A DNA stretch of 64,000 nt from contig NZ_WLVL01000017.1 of the NCBI RefSeq assembly GCF_009707125.1, positions 62,001-126,000 of the forward strand, written 5' to 3'. Positions within the stretch are counted from its first letter, which is position 1; every line of letters starts with the position of its first letter. Positions 36,607 through 44,940 of the stretch are shown piece after piece. The stretch is from Arsenicicoccus cauae (GTDB taxonomy: Bacteria; Actinomycetota; Actinomycetes; Actinomycetales; Dermatophilaceae). Under the pieces are notes generated by a model. It had not been told where the DNA came from, ran no database searches, and saw only the letters and a list, made by a program, of their open reading frames with translations. Made by a program: the position numbers and the translations under genes.

Positions 36607-38754
36607 GTGACCCTCCCCTCCCGCCTGCTCGCCCTGCTGGGCCGTATGACGACCCTGTGCGTCGTGCTGCTCGGCGTGGTCGCCGGGACCGGGGCCGCCG
36701 CAGGCGCTCCGCAGGCGTCTGCCCGCGCCGCCGCGGCCACCGAGCGGCCGGCCCCCGGACCAGTGGTCGTGGTGGGCATGCCGGGTCTGGACGCCGAGGA
36801 CCTCGACCCCGCCCGCACCCCTCACCTGTGGTCGATGCTGGAGCATGGCGCATCGGCCTCGTTGATCGTGCGGTCGGTGCACCTGACGACCTGCCCGGTC
36901 GACGGGTGGCTCACGCTCGGCGCCGGCGGGCGCGCGGCCCAGCCCGACCAGGGTGACGACCCCCGTCCGCCCTGCTCGGCGATCCCGGCGGTGGGCGAGG
37001 GGGGCGTGCTGACCGGGTGGCAGCGCTATGCCGACGCGGCGGCCCGCACCCGCCAGGCCAGTCGGCTCGGCAGCCTCACGACGACGCTGCGGCAGCGCGG
37101 GGACTGCGTCTCGGCGATCGGGCCCGCAGCGGCGGTCGGCGCCGCCGACGGCGACGGTCGGGTGGGCCGGGCGACGGCATACGCGCCGGCGACCCTGCCG
37201 TCCGACCTGGCCCGCTGCCCGGTCACGCTCGTCGACCCGGGCGGGCTGACCACCCGCGACCGGGATGCCCGGGCGGCCCAGCTGGCGGGCCTGGACGCGC
37301 GGCTCGGCGAGGTGCTCGCCGCCGCACCCGAGCGCGTCACCGTCATCGTCGCGGGCCTGGCCGACGACGGGCCCGCCGAGCGCGTGCGCGTCGTCCTCGA
37401 GCGCGGCCCGGACATCGTGCCCGGCACGCTGCGGTCCTCAGCTACCCGTCAGGACGGCGTGGTCCTGCTGACGGACCTGGCCCCCGAGACCGTCGCGCTG
37501 CGCGGCGGCACCCCGCCCGTCGCCTGGACCGGCGAGGCGTGGACCGTCCTGCCCGACGAGGGGGCGGCGGAGGATCGCCGCGACGCGATGGTCGACACCG
37601 CGCAGGCAGCCCACCGGGTGCAGCCGCTCGCCGACCCCTTCTTCAAGACCTGGGCGATCGGGCAGCTCGTGCTCTACCTCGGGGCGTTGCTCCTCGCGCG
37701 ACGCCGGTCCGCCGACGACACGACGCGCTCGAGGCTGGCCCGCGGCGTGCGGGCAGTCGCCGTGGTCGCGGCCTGCGTGCCCGCCGCGACCTACCTGGCG
37801 GGGCTGGTGCCGTGGTGGCGGGTCGGGCCCCCGCTGCTGACGCTCAGCGCCGTCGTGGCCGCCATCGCGCTGGTCCTCGGGTCCGTCGCGCTCGTCGGCC
37901 CCTGGCGCCGTCATCCCCTCGGGTCGCCCGCAGCGGTCGCCGCTCTCACGGTGATGGTCATCGCGGGTGACGCCGTCACCGGCTCGCACCTCACCCTGTC
38001 GACCCTCATGGGCGAGCAGCCGACGATCGGCGGGCGGTTCTACGGCCTCGGCAACGTCGCGTTCGCCCTGCTCGCGACCGCGACCCTGCTGCTGTGCGTG
38101 GCCGTGGCCGACCTGGGCGCGCGACGGGGGCATCCGCGAGCCGGCGCCCTCGCCGCGCTGGCGATCGGGCTCGTCGCGGTGGTGGTGGACGGGTCGCCCT
38201 CCTGGGGGGCCGACCTCGGCGGGCCGGCAGCACTGCTGCCCGCCGTCGCCGGCCTGGTCGTCGTCGCCCTCGGGCTGCGCCTCGGCTGGGGGCGCGTCCT
38301 GCTCGTCGGCGTCGTGACGGTCCTGGTCCTCGTGGGGCTGGCGGTGGCGGACTACCTGCGCCCCGCGTCGTCCCGCACGCACCTCGGGCGGTTCGTCCAG
38401 ACGGTGCTGGACGGCGGGGCGGTGGACGTCGTCTCCCGCAAGGCCCAGCAGAACCTCGACCTGCTCACCGGGTCACCGCTGGCGACGCTCATCCCCGTCG
38501 GCCTGGCCCTGGTGGTCATCGCTCTGCTGAGACCACGCTCGGCGCTGGGGCGGCCTCTCCTGCCGGCCTACGAGCGGGTGCCGCTGCTGCGCCCCGGTCT
38601 GATCTGCATCGTCGTGATGTGGCTGATCGGCTTCGTCATGAACGACTCCGGCACCGCCATCCCCGCCGTCGGCGCCACGGTGCTCGTGCCCCTGATCATC
38701 GCCATCGTCCTGGACGCTCGACGGACCGACCAGCAGCCGGCGCCGAGACCCTGA
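36607..38754 (+). CDS. Large exported-plus-membrane protein, actinobacterial, unknown function
   Basis: A 715-residue protein: signal or anchor helix (about residues 8-35), an extracytoplasmic domain of about 320 residues (PVVVVGMPGLDAEDLDPARTPHLWSMLEHGASASL, reminiscent of the alkaline-phosphatase superfamily start, with TTCPVDGWLTLGAG), then about ten helices from residue 350. This layout is known from conserved actinobacterial membrane proteins of unknown role. The metal ligands of an active phosphatase are not evident. GTG start, leaderless by the TAGGCT at 36595-36600. Confidence 0.75.
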   Translation: MTLPSRLLALLGRMTTLCVVLLGVVAGTGAAAGAPQASARAAAATERPAPGPVVVVGMPGLDAEDLDPARTPHLWSMLEHGASASLIVRSVHLTTCPVDGWLTLGAGGRAAQPDQGDDPRPPCSAIPAVGEGGVLTGWQRYADAAARTRQASRLGSLTTTLRQRGDCVSAIGPAAAVGAADGDGRVGRATAYAPATLPSDLARCPVTLVDPGGLTTRDRDARAAQLAGLDARLGEVLAAAPERVTVIVAGLADDGPAERVRVVLERGPDIVPGTLRSSATRQDGVVLLTDLAPETVALRGGTPPVAWTGEAWTVLPDEGAAEDRRDAMVDTAQAAHRVQPLADPFFKTWAIGQLVLYLGALLLARRRSADDTTRSRLARGVRAVAVVAACVPAATYLAGLVPWWRVGPPLLTLSAVVAAIALVLGSVALVGPWRRHPLGSPAAVAALTVMVIAGDAVTGSHLTLSTLMGEQPTIGGRFYGLGNVAFALLATATLLLCVAVADLGARRGHPRAGALAALAIGLVAVVVDGSPSWGADLGGPAALLPAVAGLVVVALGLRLGWGRVLLVGVVTVLVLVGLAVADYLRPASSRTHLGRFVQTVLDGGAVDVVSRKAQQNLDLLTGSPLATLIPVGLALVVIALLRPRSALGRPLLPAYERVPLLRPGLICIVVMWLIGFVMNDSGTAIPAVGATVLVPLIIAIVLDARRTDQQPAPRP

Positions 38755-38887
38755 CCGGACCAGCGCCGCCGATCGGCGCCTCGCGTCAGCGTCCGTGGTC
38801 GGATCGCGCTGCCTGATCGTCCTCGGACGGCACGACGAGCGAGGCCGGGTGCTGGCGGCCGTCTGGCCACCGCGACGAGGTGAACGA

Positions 38888-39640
38888 TCAGTCCGGCGCC
38901 CGTCGACCGGCCCGGCGGGCACGCAGACGTCGCACGGCGAGCGCCCGCCACACGTCGCGGTACTGCGCGGCGCGATGGAGCTGCCCGCGCCAGTCCGAGC
39001 CGGTGACGCGGTGGTGCAGCGCGCACGGCACCTCCACCACCCGCAGGCCCGCAGCGAGCACGTCGATCGTCATGGCGGTCTCGACGCCCCACCCCGCAGC
39101 GAACGGCTGCGCCGCGTCGTAGGCCTCACGGCTCAGGCAGCGCATCCCCGACAGCGGCTGCGTGGGCGTCCACCCCGTCAGCGACCGGATGCCCTCGCGC
39201 GCCAGGCGCACCACGAAGCCGCGGCCACCGCCGGCCGACCGCTGCGGCGGCAGGGTCGCGATCGCCAGGTCCGCCTCGCCGCCGGCCACCGGCGGCACGA
39301 GCACCCCCACCTCGACCGCGGAGTCCTCGAGGTCCGCGTCGACGAAGAGCAGCAACCGACGCTCGGCCCCGGCCCGGCCTTCGTGCTGGTCGCGCCGCTC
39401 GACGACGGCGGCCCCGGTCTGCATCGCGGCGGCCTTGCCGCGGTTGCGGAAATGCCGCGCGACCACGGCCCCCGCCTGACGGGCGACGGACTGCGTGTCG
39501 TCGCGGGAACCGTCGTCCACGACGACGACCAGGTCGACGCCGGGGAGGGAGGCCGCAGCCCTGATCGTGGCGCCGATCCGCTCGGCCTCGTCCTTGGCCG
39601 GTATGACGACCGCCACCGGCCGCCCGTGGTCACCGCTCAC
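38888..39640 (-). CDS. Family 2 glycosyltransferase (glucosyl-3-phosphoglycerate-synthase-like fold)
   Basis: A 250-residue GT-A enzyme: VAVVIPAKDEAERIGATIRAA at the start, VVVVDDGSRDDT for nucleotide sugar, the basic FRNRGKAAAMQTG, and FVDADLED as the metal DxD. It would transfer a sugar from a nucleotide donor; lipid-linked acceptors are usual for this kind. No membrane helix is seen. The acceptor is unknown. It converges on the membrane-protein gene to the left and is followed upstream by DUF5926. Confidence 0.82.
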   Translation of the reverse strand: MSGDHGRPVAVVIPAKDEAERIGATIRAAASLPGVDLVVVVDDGSRDDTQSVARQAGAVVARHFRNRGKAAAMQTGAAVVERRDQHEGRAGAERRLLLFVDADLEDSAVEVGVLVPPVAGGEADLAIATLPPQRSAGGGRGFVVRLAREGIRSLTGWTPTQPLSGMRCLSREAYDAAQPFAAGWGVETAMTIDVLAAGLRVVEVPCALHHRVTGSDWRGQLHRAAQYRDVWRALAVRRLRARRAGRRAPD

Positions 39641-39652
39641 GGCGGACCCCAG

Positions 39653-40516
39653 TCAGCGCAGGGTGATCTGGCGGCTCAGCAGGCCCGAGCGAGCCCGCCG
39701 CTCGTCCGCCGACAGCGGCGTGCTGTCGGCCAGGGCCTCGGCATACCGCTCCTGCATCCGCTGGGTGGGCTCCGAGAAGGACGCGGGGTCCGCCCCGGGG
39801 TCGACCTCCCAGACGGGGATGAGGAGGCCACAGGCGCGGAACGCGCCCAGCAGCCGGTGGGTGTCGGTGAGGGCGCTCTCGCCGCGGGCGTGCAGCCGCG
39901 CGAGGGCGTCGGTGGCGGCGTCCTCGTCGTCGGGGAGCACCTGGCGGACGTAGGCGCGGTCACCGATCAGGCACCAGTAGGCCGAGCGGACGCCGTCGAG
40001 CTTGACGGTGGGGATGGCGCTGTCGTTGGCGCGCTGCAGGGACTCCCGTCCCTCCTCGTCCAGGTCGCCGTCGCCCACCCAGAAGTCGAAGCCCTCGTGC
40101 ACCGTGATCTCGAGGGCTGCAGTCGGGTCGAGGAGGTCCTGCAGGCGCGGGGTGTCGGCGGTGGCGAGGGGCAGCGTCGCCACCGGGCTGCCCGGCTCGG
40201 TCTCGGCGGCGGCCAGCAGCACCTGGGCGAGGTCGCGACCGGCGTCGCCGCTGCTCGTGCCCGACTGCAGACCCACGAGCACCTCGCCGTCCGCCCTGCG
40301 CAGCCCGGGCCAGGCCAGGGGCAGCACGGTCACGAGGGTCGCGGTCGACACCTCCCCCACCGGCTCGCGCAGCGTCACCGCGGCCGTGGCCGCCGGCACG
40401 ATCTCGCGCATCGCCACGAGGTCGGTCTCGCCCACCAGGCCCTCGAAGGGGCGGCGCGCGAACGGTGCCGGACGGGTCTTCTTGGTGTCGCCCTTGCGAC
40501 GAGATGCCTTGCCCAT
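39653..40516 (-). CDS. DUF5926 family protein
   Basis: A 287-residue cytoplasmic protein beginning MGKASRRKGDTKKTRPAPFARRPFEGL and containing AMREIVPAATAAVTL, the hallmark of this actinobacterial family of unknown function. The family ends in conserved acidic and basic stretches as seen here. ATG 40516 is chosen over one 9 nt upstream because TAGGGT (minus strand, 40529-40524) ends 7 nt before it. No function can be given. Confidence 0.8.
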   Translation of the reverse strand: MGKASRRKGDTKKTRPAPFARRPFEGLVGETDLVAMREIVPAATAAVTLREPVGEVSTATLVTVLPLAWPGLRRADGEVLVGLQSGTSSGDAGRDLAQVLLAAAETEPGSPVATLPLATADTPRLQDLLDPTAALEITVHEGFDFWVGDGDLDEEGRESLQRANDSAIPTVKLDGVRSAYWCLIGDRAYVRQVLPDDEDAATDALARLHARGESALTDTHRLLGAFRACGLLIPVWEVDPGADPASFSEPTQRMQERYAEALADSTPLSADERRARSGLLSRQITLR

Positions 40517-40555
40517 GCAGGTCACCCTAGCGGGGCGCCAGGGTGCCGGCCGGTG

Positions 40556-40993
40556 TCAGCGGGTGCGGCGTCGGGACGGGCCGCCCAGCGCGGCCCAGAC
40601 CGTGCGGGAGCCGTTGGGCTGGTCGAGGTAGCCCCACTCGTGGGCGTAGGCACGCACGATCCGCAGCCCGCGACCGCGGGTCTGCCAGGGGGTCTGCCGC
40701 ACGGGGTGGGGCGTGGACGAGGACCCCCCGTCGGTGACGTCCACCTCGACCACCCCCTTGCGCAGGGTCCAGTGCACCCGCAGGACGTCGCCCGGCATCG
40801 GACCGGCGTGCTGCACGGCGTTGGCGACGAGCTCGGAGACGACCTGGACGGCCTCGTCGAGGGTCGTGTCGTCGACCCGTTCGTGCTCCAGACTGGCCCT
40901 CAGGCGGGAGCGCGCCTGCTCCGCGGAGGCGGCGTCCCAGGGGACGGTCACGGTCTGGTCGACCTCGTCCAGGTTGCGCACCCGCGGCGGCAT
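40556..40993 (-). CDS. ATP-binding protein of the anti-sigma-factor (HATPase) type
   Basis: A 145-residue GHKL domain related to RsbW/SpoIIAB: VVSELVANAVQHA is the N box (Asn and His), VDVTDGG the G1 box, and RGRGLRIVRAYAHEWG the G2 box. Such proteins bind sigma factors or anti-anti-sigma proteins and hydrolyse ATP. No sigma-factor gene is adjacent. ATG 40993 with GGAGG upstream; a longer upstream frame is not protein-like. Confidence 0.85.
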   Translation of the reverse strand: MPPRVRNLDEVDQTVTVPWDAASAEQARSRLRASLEHERVDDTTLDEAVQVVSELVANAVQHAGPMPGDVLRVHWTLRKGVVEVDVTDGGSSSTPHPVRQTPWQTRGRGLRIVRAYAHEWGYLDQPNGSRTVWAALGGPSRRRTR

Positions 40994-41032
40994 GGGCCCC
41001 TCCGTCTTCTTCCTGCGTCTCGTCGGTTCGTC

Positions 41033-41066
41033 AGCGCACGTCGTCGTCGCACGTCGTCGTCGCACG
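41033..41066. repeat. 13-bp tandem repeat
   Basis: The unit CGCACGTCGTCGT occurs twice in succession with a partial third copy, upstream of the anti-sigma-type gene. Short and slippage-prone; no function apparent. Confidence 0.6.
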
Positions 41067-41202
41067 GATACCCCGCGAGGCGTGCGGGGAACCCTCGTGC
41101 CCCAGGCTCCGCGCGGCCGGACCGGCCAGCGCGGGCGCATAGGGGCCGGTGGCGAGGGGTAGGTGAGCGGGACATCCGTCGCCGCGAGCCAAGGGAGCCA
41201 CC

Positions 41203-41760
41203 ATGAGCGACCAGCAGGACATGCGCACCGAACGATCCCACGAGGGCCTCGGCCGTGAGCGCGACCGGCACGACGTCCCGGTCTCGGTCACCCGCAGCGA
41301 GGAGGAGCTGCTCGTGACGACCCGCCCGGTCGAGACCGGTCGGGTCCGCGTGTCCAAGCGTGTCGTCACGGAGGAGCGCACGATCACCGTGCGCCGCGAG
41401 GAGCTCGTCGTCGAGGAGCTCCCGGCCCGGGCCGAGCTGCCCGCTGACCACGACGGGGTGTCGAGCGGCCAGGATCGGCTCAACCCGGCCAAGGAGGCCG
41501 CGCTCGCTGCCGGCGAGGCGCACCGGCCCCAGGGCCACCGGGACGACGATGGCGAGCTGCAGCAGGACGCGGCCATCGAGATGGTCCTGCACGAGGAGCA
41601 GGTCGTGACGCGGGTGGTGCCGATCGAGCGCGTCCGGGTCTACGTCGACCGGGTGACCCGCGAGCAGGTCGTCGAGGAGGACCTCGCCAAGGAGGTCGTC
41701 ACCATCGAGCGCGACGACGCCCCGGGCACCGACGACCGCGCGCGCCGCACCGACCGCTGA
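41203..41760 (+). CDS. DUF2382 (YsnF/AvaK-like) domain protein
   Basis: A 185-residue, highly charged protein with the duplicated betabeta repeats of the DUF2382 family: SEEELLVTTRPVETGRVRVSKRVVTEERTITVRREELVVEEL and later MVLHEEQVVTRVVPIERVRVYVDRVTREQVVEEDL. Many are stress-induced and carry an N-terminal PRC barrel; here it is absent. Function is unknown, stress protection is suspected. AAGGGAG lies about 7 nt upstream. Three tandem CCGGCCCA words follow its stop. Confidence 0.85.
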   Translation: MSDQQDMRTERSHEGLGRERDRHDVPVSVTRSEEELLVTTRPVETGRVRVSKRVVTEERTITVRREELVVEELPARAELPADHDGVSSGQDRLNPAKEAALAAGEAHRPQGHRDDDGELQQDAAIEMVLHEEQVVTRVVPIERVRVYVDRVTREQVVEEDLAKEVVTIERDDAPGTDDRARRTDR

Positions 41761-41784
41761 CCGGCCCACCGGCCCACCGGCCCA
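41761..41784. repeat. CGGCCCAN short tandem words
   Basis: CCGGCCCA is repeated three times directly after the DUF2382 stop. The same word occurs twice directly after the methyltransferase stop (17478-17493) and three times, as CGGCCCAN, at 47693-47716. Dispersed short repeats in intergenic DNA. Confidence 0.6.
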
Positions 41785-41823
41785 CCGCTGGCCCGGACGG
41801 CGGGCAGGCAGGCCGGCTGAGCG

Positions 41824-42390
41824 CTAGGGCGCTGACCGGCCCGGGATCGGCCGGTCGAGCCAGCCCTCCGCCACCGTCGCGAACGGCTCCGCCTGCGTCT
41901 CGACGAGCACGAGCACCCGTCGCGCCTCGGCCTCGGCCGACGTGACGAGCTCCGGCGGGTAGGCGAACTCGACCTGGTGGTCGGCGAACTCGTCCTCGTC
42001 GTCGACGTAGATCCGACCGTTACGGCGCTCCACCACGTCCAGGTCGAGGTCCACCATCGAGACGGTGGCCGTGCCGTCGACGCGTGACCACAGCGGCACG
42101 GTCGTGATGTCGACGTAGTGCCGCACCTTGTGCGGGTCGGCGTTGGTGGTGAGCACGTGTCCGGACTGGAGCGGCACGCAGACCACGCTGTAGTGCTCGT
42201 TGTCGAAGGACCGCCCGGGACGGGCGATCGGGGCGCCGACGGGCACCGCGACCCAGTGGCCGTGCTCGTCCCGGCCGAGGTAGGCACCGTCATACGTCCA
42301 GTGCTGGCTCCCGTCCCACTTGACGAAGCGGATCGCGACGGGCTCGCCCTCGACGAGGGTCAGGGGCCCTGGAGGCTGCTGGTCGGTCAC
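41824..42390 (-). CDS. DUF402 family protein
   Basis: A 188-residue protein with the DUF402 beta-barrel: [37 protein letters not shown], then [18 protein letters not shown] and [10 protein letters not shown], and [36 protein letters not shown] with the acidic residues thought to bind divalent metal. Some members hydrolyse nucleoside phosphates. GTG 42390: TAGTCT (minus strand, 42403-42398) ends 7 nt before it, so it is leaderless and divergent from pyrD. Confidence 0.82.
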   Translation of the reverse strand: MTDQQPPGPLTLVEGEPVAIRFVKWDGSQHWTYDGAYLGRDEHGHWVAVPVGAPIARPGRSFDNEHYSVVCVPLQSGHVLTTNADPHKVRHYVDITTVPLWSRVDGTATVSMVDLDLDVVERRNGRIYVDDEDEFADHQVEFAYPPELVTSAEAEARRVLVLVETQAEPFATVAEGWLDRPIPGRSAP

Positions 42391-42397
42391 CTGCCAG

Positions 42398-42424
42398 AGA
42401 CTAGCCCCCGGCCTTTGCGACAAT
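42398..42424. promoter_or_regulatory. Divergent leaderless promoters for the DUF402 gene and pyrD
   Basis: The 40 bp between the start codons at 42390 (minus) and 42431 (plus) contain TAGTCT (minus, 42403-42398) and GACAAT (plus, 42419-42424), each 6-7 nt from its start codon. There is no room for 5' leaders or separate -35 regions, so the promoters overlap. Confidence 0.6.
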
Positions 42425-42430
42425 GGGCAC

Positions 42431-43489
42431 GTGCCCCTCCTCTCCCGCCTGTACGACGATCTCCTGCGCCCGGCGCTGTACTCCGTGTCGGGAGGTGACG
42501 CAGAGCGGGTCCACGCGCGCACCCTGCGCCTCATGGCGCTCGCGGACCGTCGACCCGAGCTGCTGGCGCCGCTGCGCGCGGCGCTGGCGACCGCCGCGCC
42601 CGTGGAGGTGGGCGGGGTGCGGTTCGCCAACCGCGTGGGCCTCGCCGCCGGCATGGACAAGGACGGGCAGGCGCTGTCGGTCTGGCCCGCTCTCGGCTTC
42701 GGCTTCGTCGAGGTCGGGACCGTGACGCGCCACGCCCAGCCCGGCAACGACCGCCCCCGGTTGTTCGCCCTGCCCGCGTCCGACGCCGTCATCAACCGCA
42801 TGGGCTTCAACAACGCCGGAGCCGACGCCCTCGCGGACCGGCTCGACGCCCACCGCCCCGCGGGCACGCTCGGCATCAGCATCGGCAAGTCCAAGGTCAC
42901 GCCGCTGGAGGAGGCGGTGGAGGACTACCGCTACTCCTTCGGTCGCCTGGCCCGGCACGCGGACTACGTCGCCATCAACGTGTCCTCGCCCAACACGCCC
43001 GGCCTGCGCGAGCTGCAGGACAAGGACGCGCTGCGCGAGATCCTGTCCGCGCTGCGGAGCGACAGCGCCGCCGGCCACGAGGCGGGACAGGCGGTGCAGG
43101 CGGTGCCGATCTGGGTCAAGGTCGCGCCCGACCTCACCGACCCGGCCCTCGCCGAGCTTCTCGGGGTCTGCCTCGAGGTGGGGGTCGCGGGCATCATCGC
43201 CACCAACACCACGCTGTCCCGCTCCGGCCTGGACCAGACCGAGCTGTCGTATGCCGCGCAGGCGGGCGGCCTCTCGGGTGCTCCGCTCCGTGCCCGTGCG
43301 GTCGAGGTGGTGAGGTTCGTGCACGACGAGACGGCGGGCGCGCTGCCGGTCATCGGGGTGGGCGGGCTGCGCTCGGCCGAAGACGCGTCGGCGATGCGGG
43401 ACGCCGGGGCATCGCTGGTGCAGGTCTACACGGCGTTCGCGCTGCACGGACCGTCGGTGGTCCGGGAGCTGGCGCGCGCACTCGCCTGA
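42431..43489 (+). CDS. pyrD: Dihydroorotate dehydrogenase (quinone), class 2
   Basis: A 352-residue FMN enzyme (EC 1.3.5.2) at the inner membrane face, oxidising dihydroorotate and passing electrons to quinone. Class 2 marks: the N-terminal amphipathic helix region ([25 protein letters not shown]), [22 protein letters not shown], the catalytic-Ser loop [21 protein letters not shown] and the FMN-phosphate loops IGVGG and [13 protein letters not shown] start 42431 fits leaderless translation; upstream in-frame sequence is antisense to the DUF402 gene. Confidence 0.95.
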   Translation: MPLLSRLYDDLLRPALYSVSGGDAERVHARTLRLMALADRRPELLAPLRAALATAAPVEVGGVRFANRVGLAAGMDKDGQALSVWPALGFGFVEVGTVTRHAQPGNDRPRLFALPASDAVINRMGFNNAGADALADRLDAHRPAGTLGISIGKSKVTPLEEAVEDYRYSFGRLARHADYVAINVSSPNTPGLRELQDKDALREILSALRSDSAAGHEAGQAVQAVPIWVKVAPDLTDPALAELLGVCLEVGVAGIIATNTTLSRSGLDQTELSYAAQAGGLSGAPLRARAVEVVRFVHDETAGALPVIGVGGLRSAEDASAMRDAGASLVQVYTAFALHGPSVVRELARALA

Positions 43490-43501
43490 GCGGGCAGAGC
43501 A

Positions 43502-43553
43502 CCGCCGCCGCACCCGCGAGCCGAACGAGCGGCAGGCGGAGGTGCGGCGGCGG
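43502..43553. terminator. Bidirectional terminator between pyrD and the CsbD gene
   Basis: CCGCCGCCGCACC (43502-43514) and its complement (43541-43553) form a perfect 13-bp stem with a 26-nt loop, between two converging genes. Confidence 0.75.
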
Positions 43554-43573
43554 CGTGAGTGCTGCTCGGCGCG

Positions 43574-43747
43574 TCAGCTCTTGAAGGCGTCCTTGACCTT
43601 CTCGCCGGCCTGCTTGAGGTTGGCGCCCATCTGGTCGCCCTTGCCCTCGGCCTGCAGCTCCTCGTCGCCGGTGACCTTGCCCGTGGCCTCCTTGGCCTTG
43701 CCGGACAGGTCCTGACCCTTGTTGTCCATCTTGTCGTCGAGACCCAT
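43574..43747 (-). CDS. CsbD-family stress protein
   Basis: A 57-residue hydrophilic protein, MGLDDKMDNKGQDLSGKAKEATGKVTG, with the repeated K-A-K-E-x-x-G-K pattern of CsbD. The family is induced by general stress and its molecular job is unknown. ATG 43747 is taken rather than one 16 codons upstream because the family starts there and AGGGAAA lies upstream. Confidence 0.88.
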   Translation of the reverse strand: MGLDDKMDNKGQDLSGKAKEATGKVTGDEELQAEGKGDQMGANLKQAGEKVKDAFKS

Positions 43748-43801
43748 GAGGTTTCCCTTTCGTTCGACTGGCCCGGTCCGTGACGACCGGTTCACACGAA
43801 C

Positions 43802-44638
43802 CTACCCCTCGTGAAGATCGTTCACACCTGGCGGGCACGTCGTCCGCTCGTCGGTCCTCGCCGCCGCCAGCTGCGGCGGGGTGACGAACAGTGCCCCGGA
43901 CACCCTGGCCCCACGCAGGTCCGCGTCCCGCAGGTCGGCACCCAGCAGGTCCGCCCCGGTCAGGTCGGCGTCGCGCAGGTCGGCCGCGATGAGCAGGGCC
44001 CCGCGCAGGTCCACGCCGTGCAGGTCCGCGCCGGCCAGCCGGGCACCGACCAGGTCGGCGCCCGGCCTGATCCGACGGTCGGTGCGAGCGCTCCCCCGAC
44101 CGCGGGTATGCCGGGGGCTGCGCCCCGCCCCGCGCACGACGGCGCTGACGTCGCGCAGGGCCGGGGCCACGCGCGCCCGCACCGCGGTCACGTCGAGCGC
44201 GAGCAGGTCCTGCGCCGCGCCGCCGGCGAGGGCATCCACCTCTGCCGCGAGCTGCCTGCACCGACGCGTGAGATCGGGCGCGGCGTCATACGAGATCGCC
44301 TGGGCGAGCAGGTAGCTCATCTCATGGAGCTGGTGCACGACCGGGAGGGCGGCGAACATCCGGCCCGGCAGGCCCGGGTCGGGGTCGTCCCGCCACGTGC
44401 GTCCGGCGAAGGTCTGCTGCGTGACGCGCTGCCCGGCTCCGAAGCAGTCGTAGGCCACGCAGCCGCGCCAGCCCGTCTCGGCCAACCGGTCGTGGATGCC
44501 GCAACGGTCGTCGGCGAGCAGGTTGCCGCAGGGCACGCCGCCGGGCTTGTCGACGGGGAAGTCCGCCCCGCGGGTCAGGGGCAGCGCGACGCAGCACAGC
44601 CCGACGCAGCGGGCGCAGTCGGGGCGCAGCTCAGTCAC
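43802..44638 (-). CDS. Cys-rich protein with C-terminal pentapeptide repeats
   Basis: A 278-residue protein. The N-terminal part has eight or nine Cys, with CARCVGLCC, CGNLLADDRCGIHD and CVAYDCFGAGQ, in the style of a Fe-S or zinc cluster domain (YkgJ/Fe-S oxidoreductase-like). After a helical region, residues about 200-260 are pentapeptide repeats A(D/N)LxG (ADLVGARLAGADLHGVDLRG), forming a right-handed beta-helix. Such a fusion suggests a metal- or redox-linked protein-interaction role, which is inference. GTG 44638 overlaps the stop of a 42-residue ORF. Confidence 0.82.
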   Translation of the reverse strand: MTELRPDCARCVGLCCVALPLTRGADFPVDKPGGVPCGNLLADDRCGIHDRLAETGWRGCVAYDCFGAGQRVTQQTFAGRTWRDDPDPGLPGRMFAALPVVHQLHEMSYLLAQAISYDAAPDLTRRCRQLAAEVDALAGGAAQDLLALDVTAVRARVAPALRDVSAVVRGAGRSPRHTRGRGSARTDRRIRPGADLVGARLAGADLHGVDLRGALLIAADLRDADLTGADLLGADLRDADLRGARVSGALFVTPPQLAAARTDERTTCPPGVNDLHEG

Positions 44639-44759
44639 GGGGAGGGGTGAGCAGGGTGAAGGTCTCGCCGCCGGTCTGGTCCGCCCCGGTCTGGCCGATG
44701 CCCCCGGCCGGCCGGTCGCCGCCGAGGCCGGTGAACAGGGAGTAGTCGCCGTCACCCAT
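44631..44759 (-). CDS. Small 42-residue ORF coupled to the Cys-rich protein
   Basis: MGDGDYSLFTGLGGDRPAGG and on to a GGETFTLLTPP end. GAGGAG is placed 6 nt before its ATG and its stop overlaps the GTG of the next gene by 8 bp, so translation is likely and coupled. I know no family. It has no Cys and is mildly acidic, rich in Gly. It may be a partner or leader of the Cys-rich protein. Confidence 0.55.
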   Translation of the reverse strand: MGDGDYSLFTGLGGDRPAGGIGQTGADQTGGETFTLLTPPRD

Positions 44760-44940
44760 CCCGATCTCCTCGTAGGTGAACCTGAAGGTCCGCGGGGCCT
44801 CCGGCCGAGGCACGCTCCAGGGTGGTCGTGCCGTCGGTCCCAGCCTAGCCAGCGGCACCGACAGGGCGTTCGCGTCAGCTCCCAGCACCAGGTGCGGACA
44901 TCACCGGGACCTCGATGGAGGCTCAACCTATTCTGTCCGC

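Noticed and set aside
41791-41830. AGCGC/GGCGCT mini-stem near the DUF402 stop as a terminator
   Set aside because: Only about 5 bp and overlapping the stop codon; too weak to claim.
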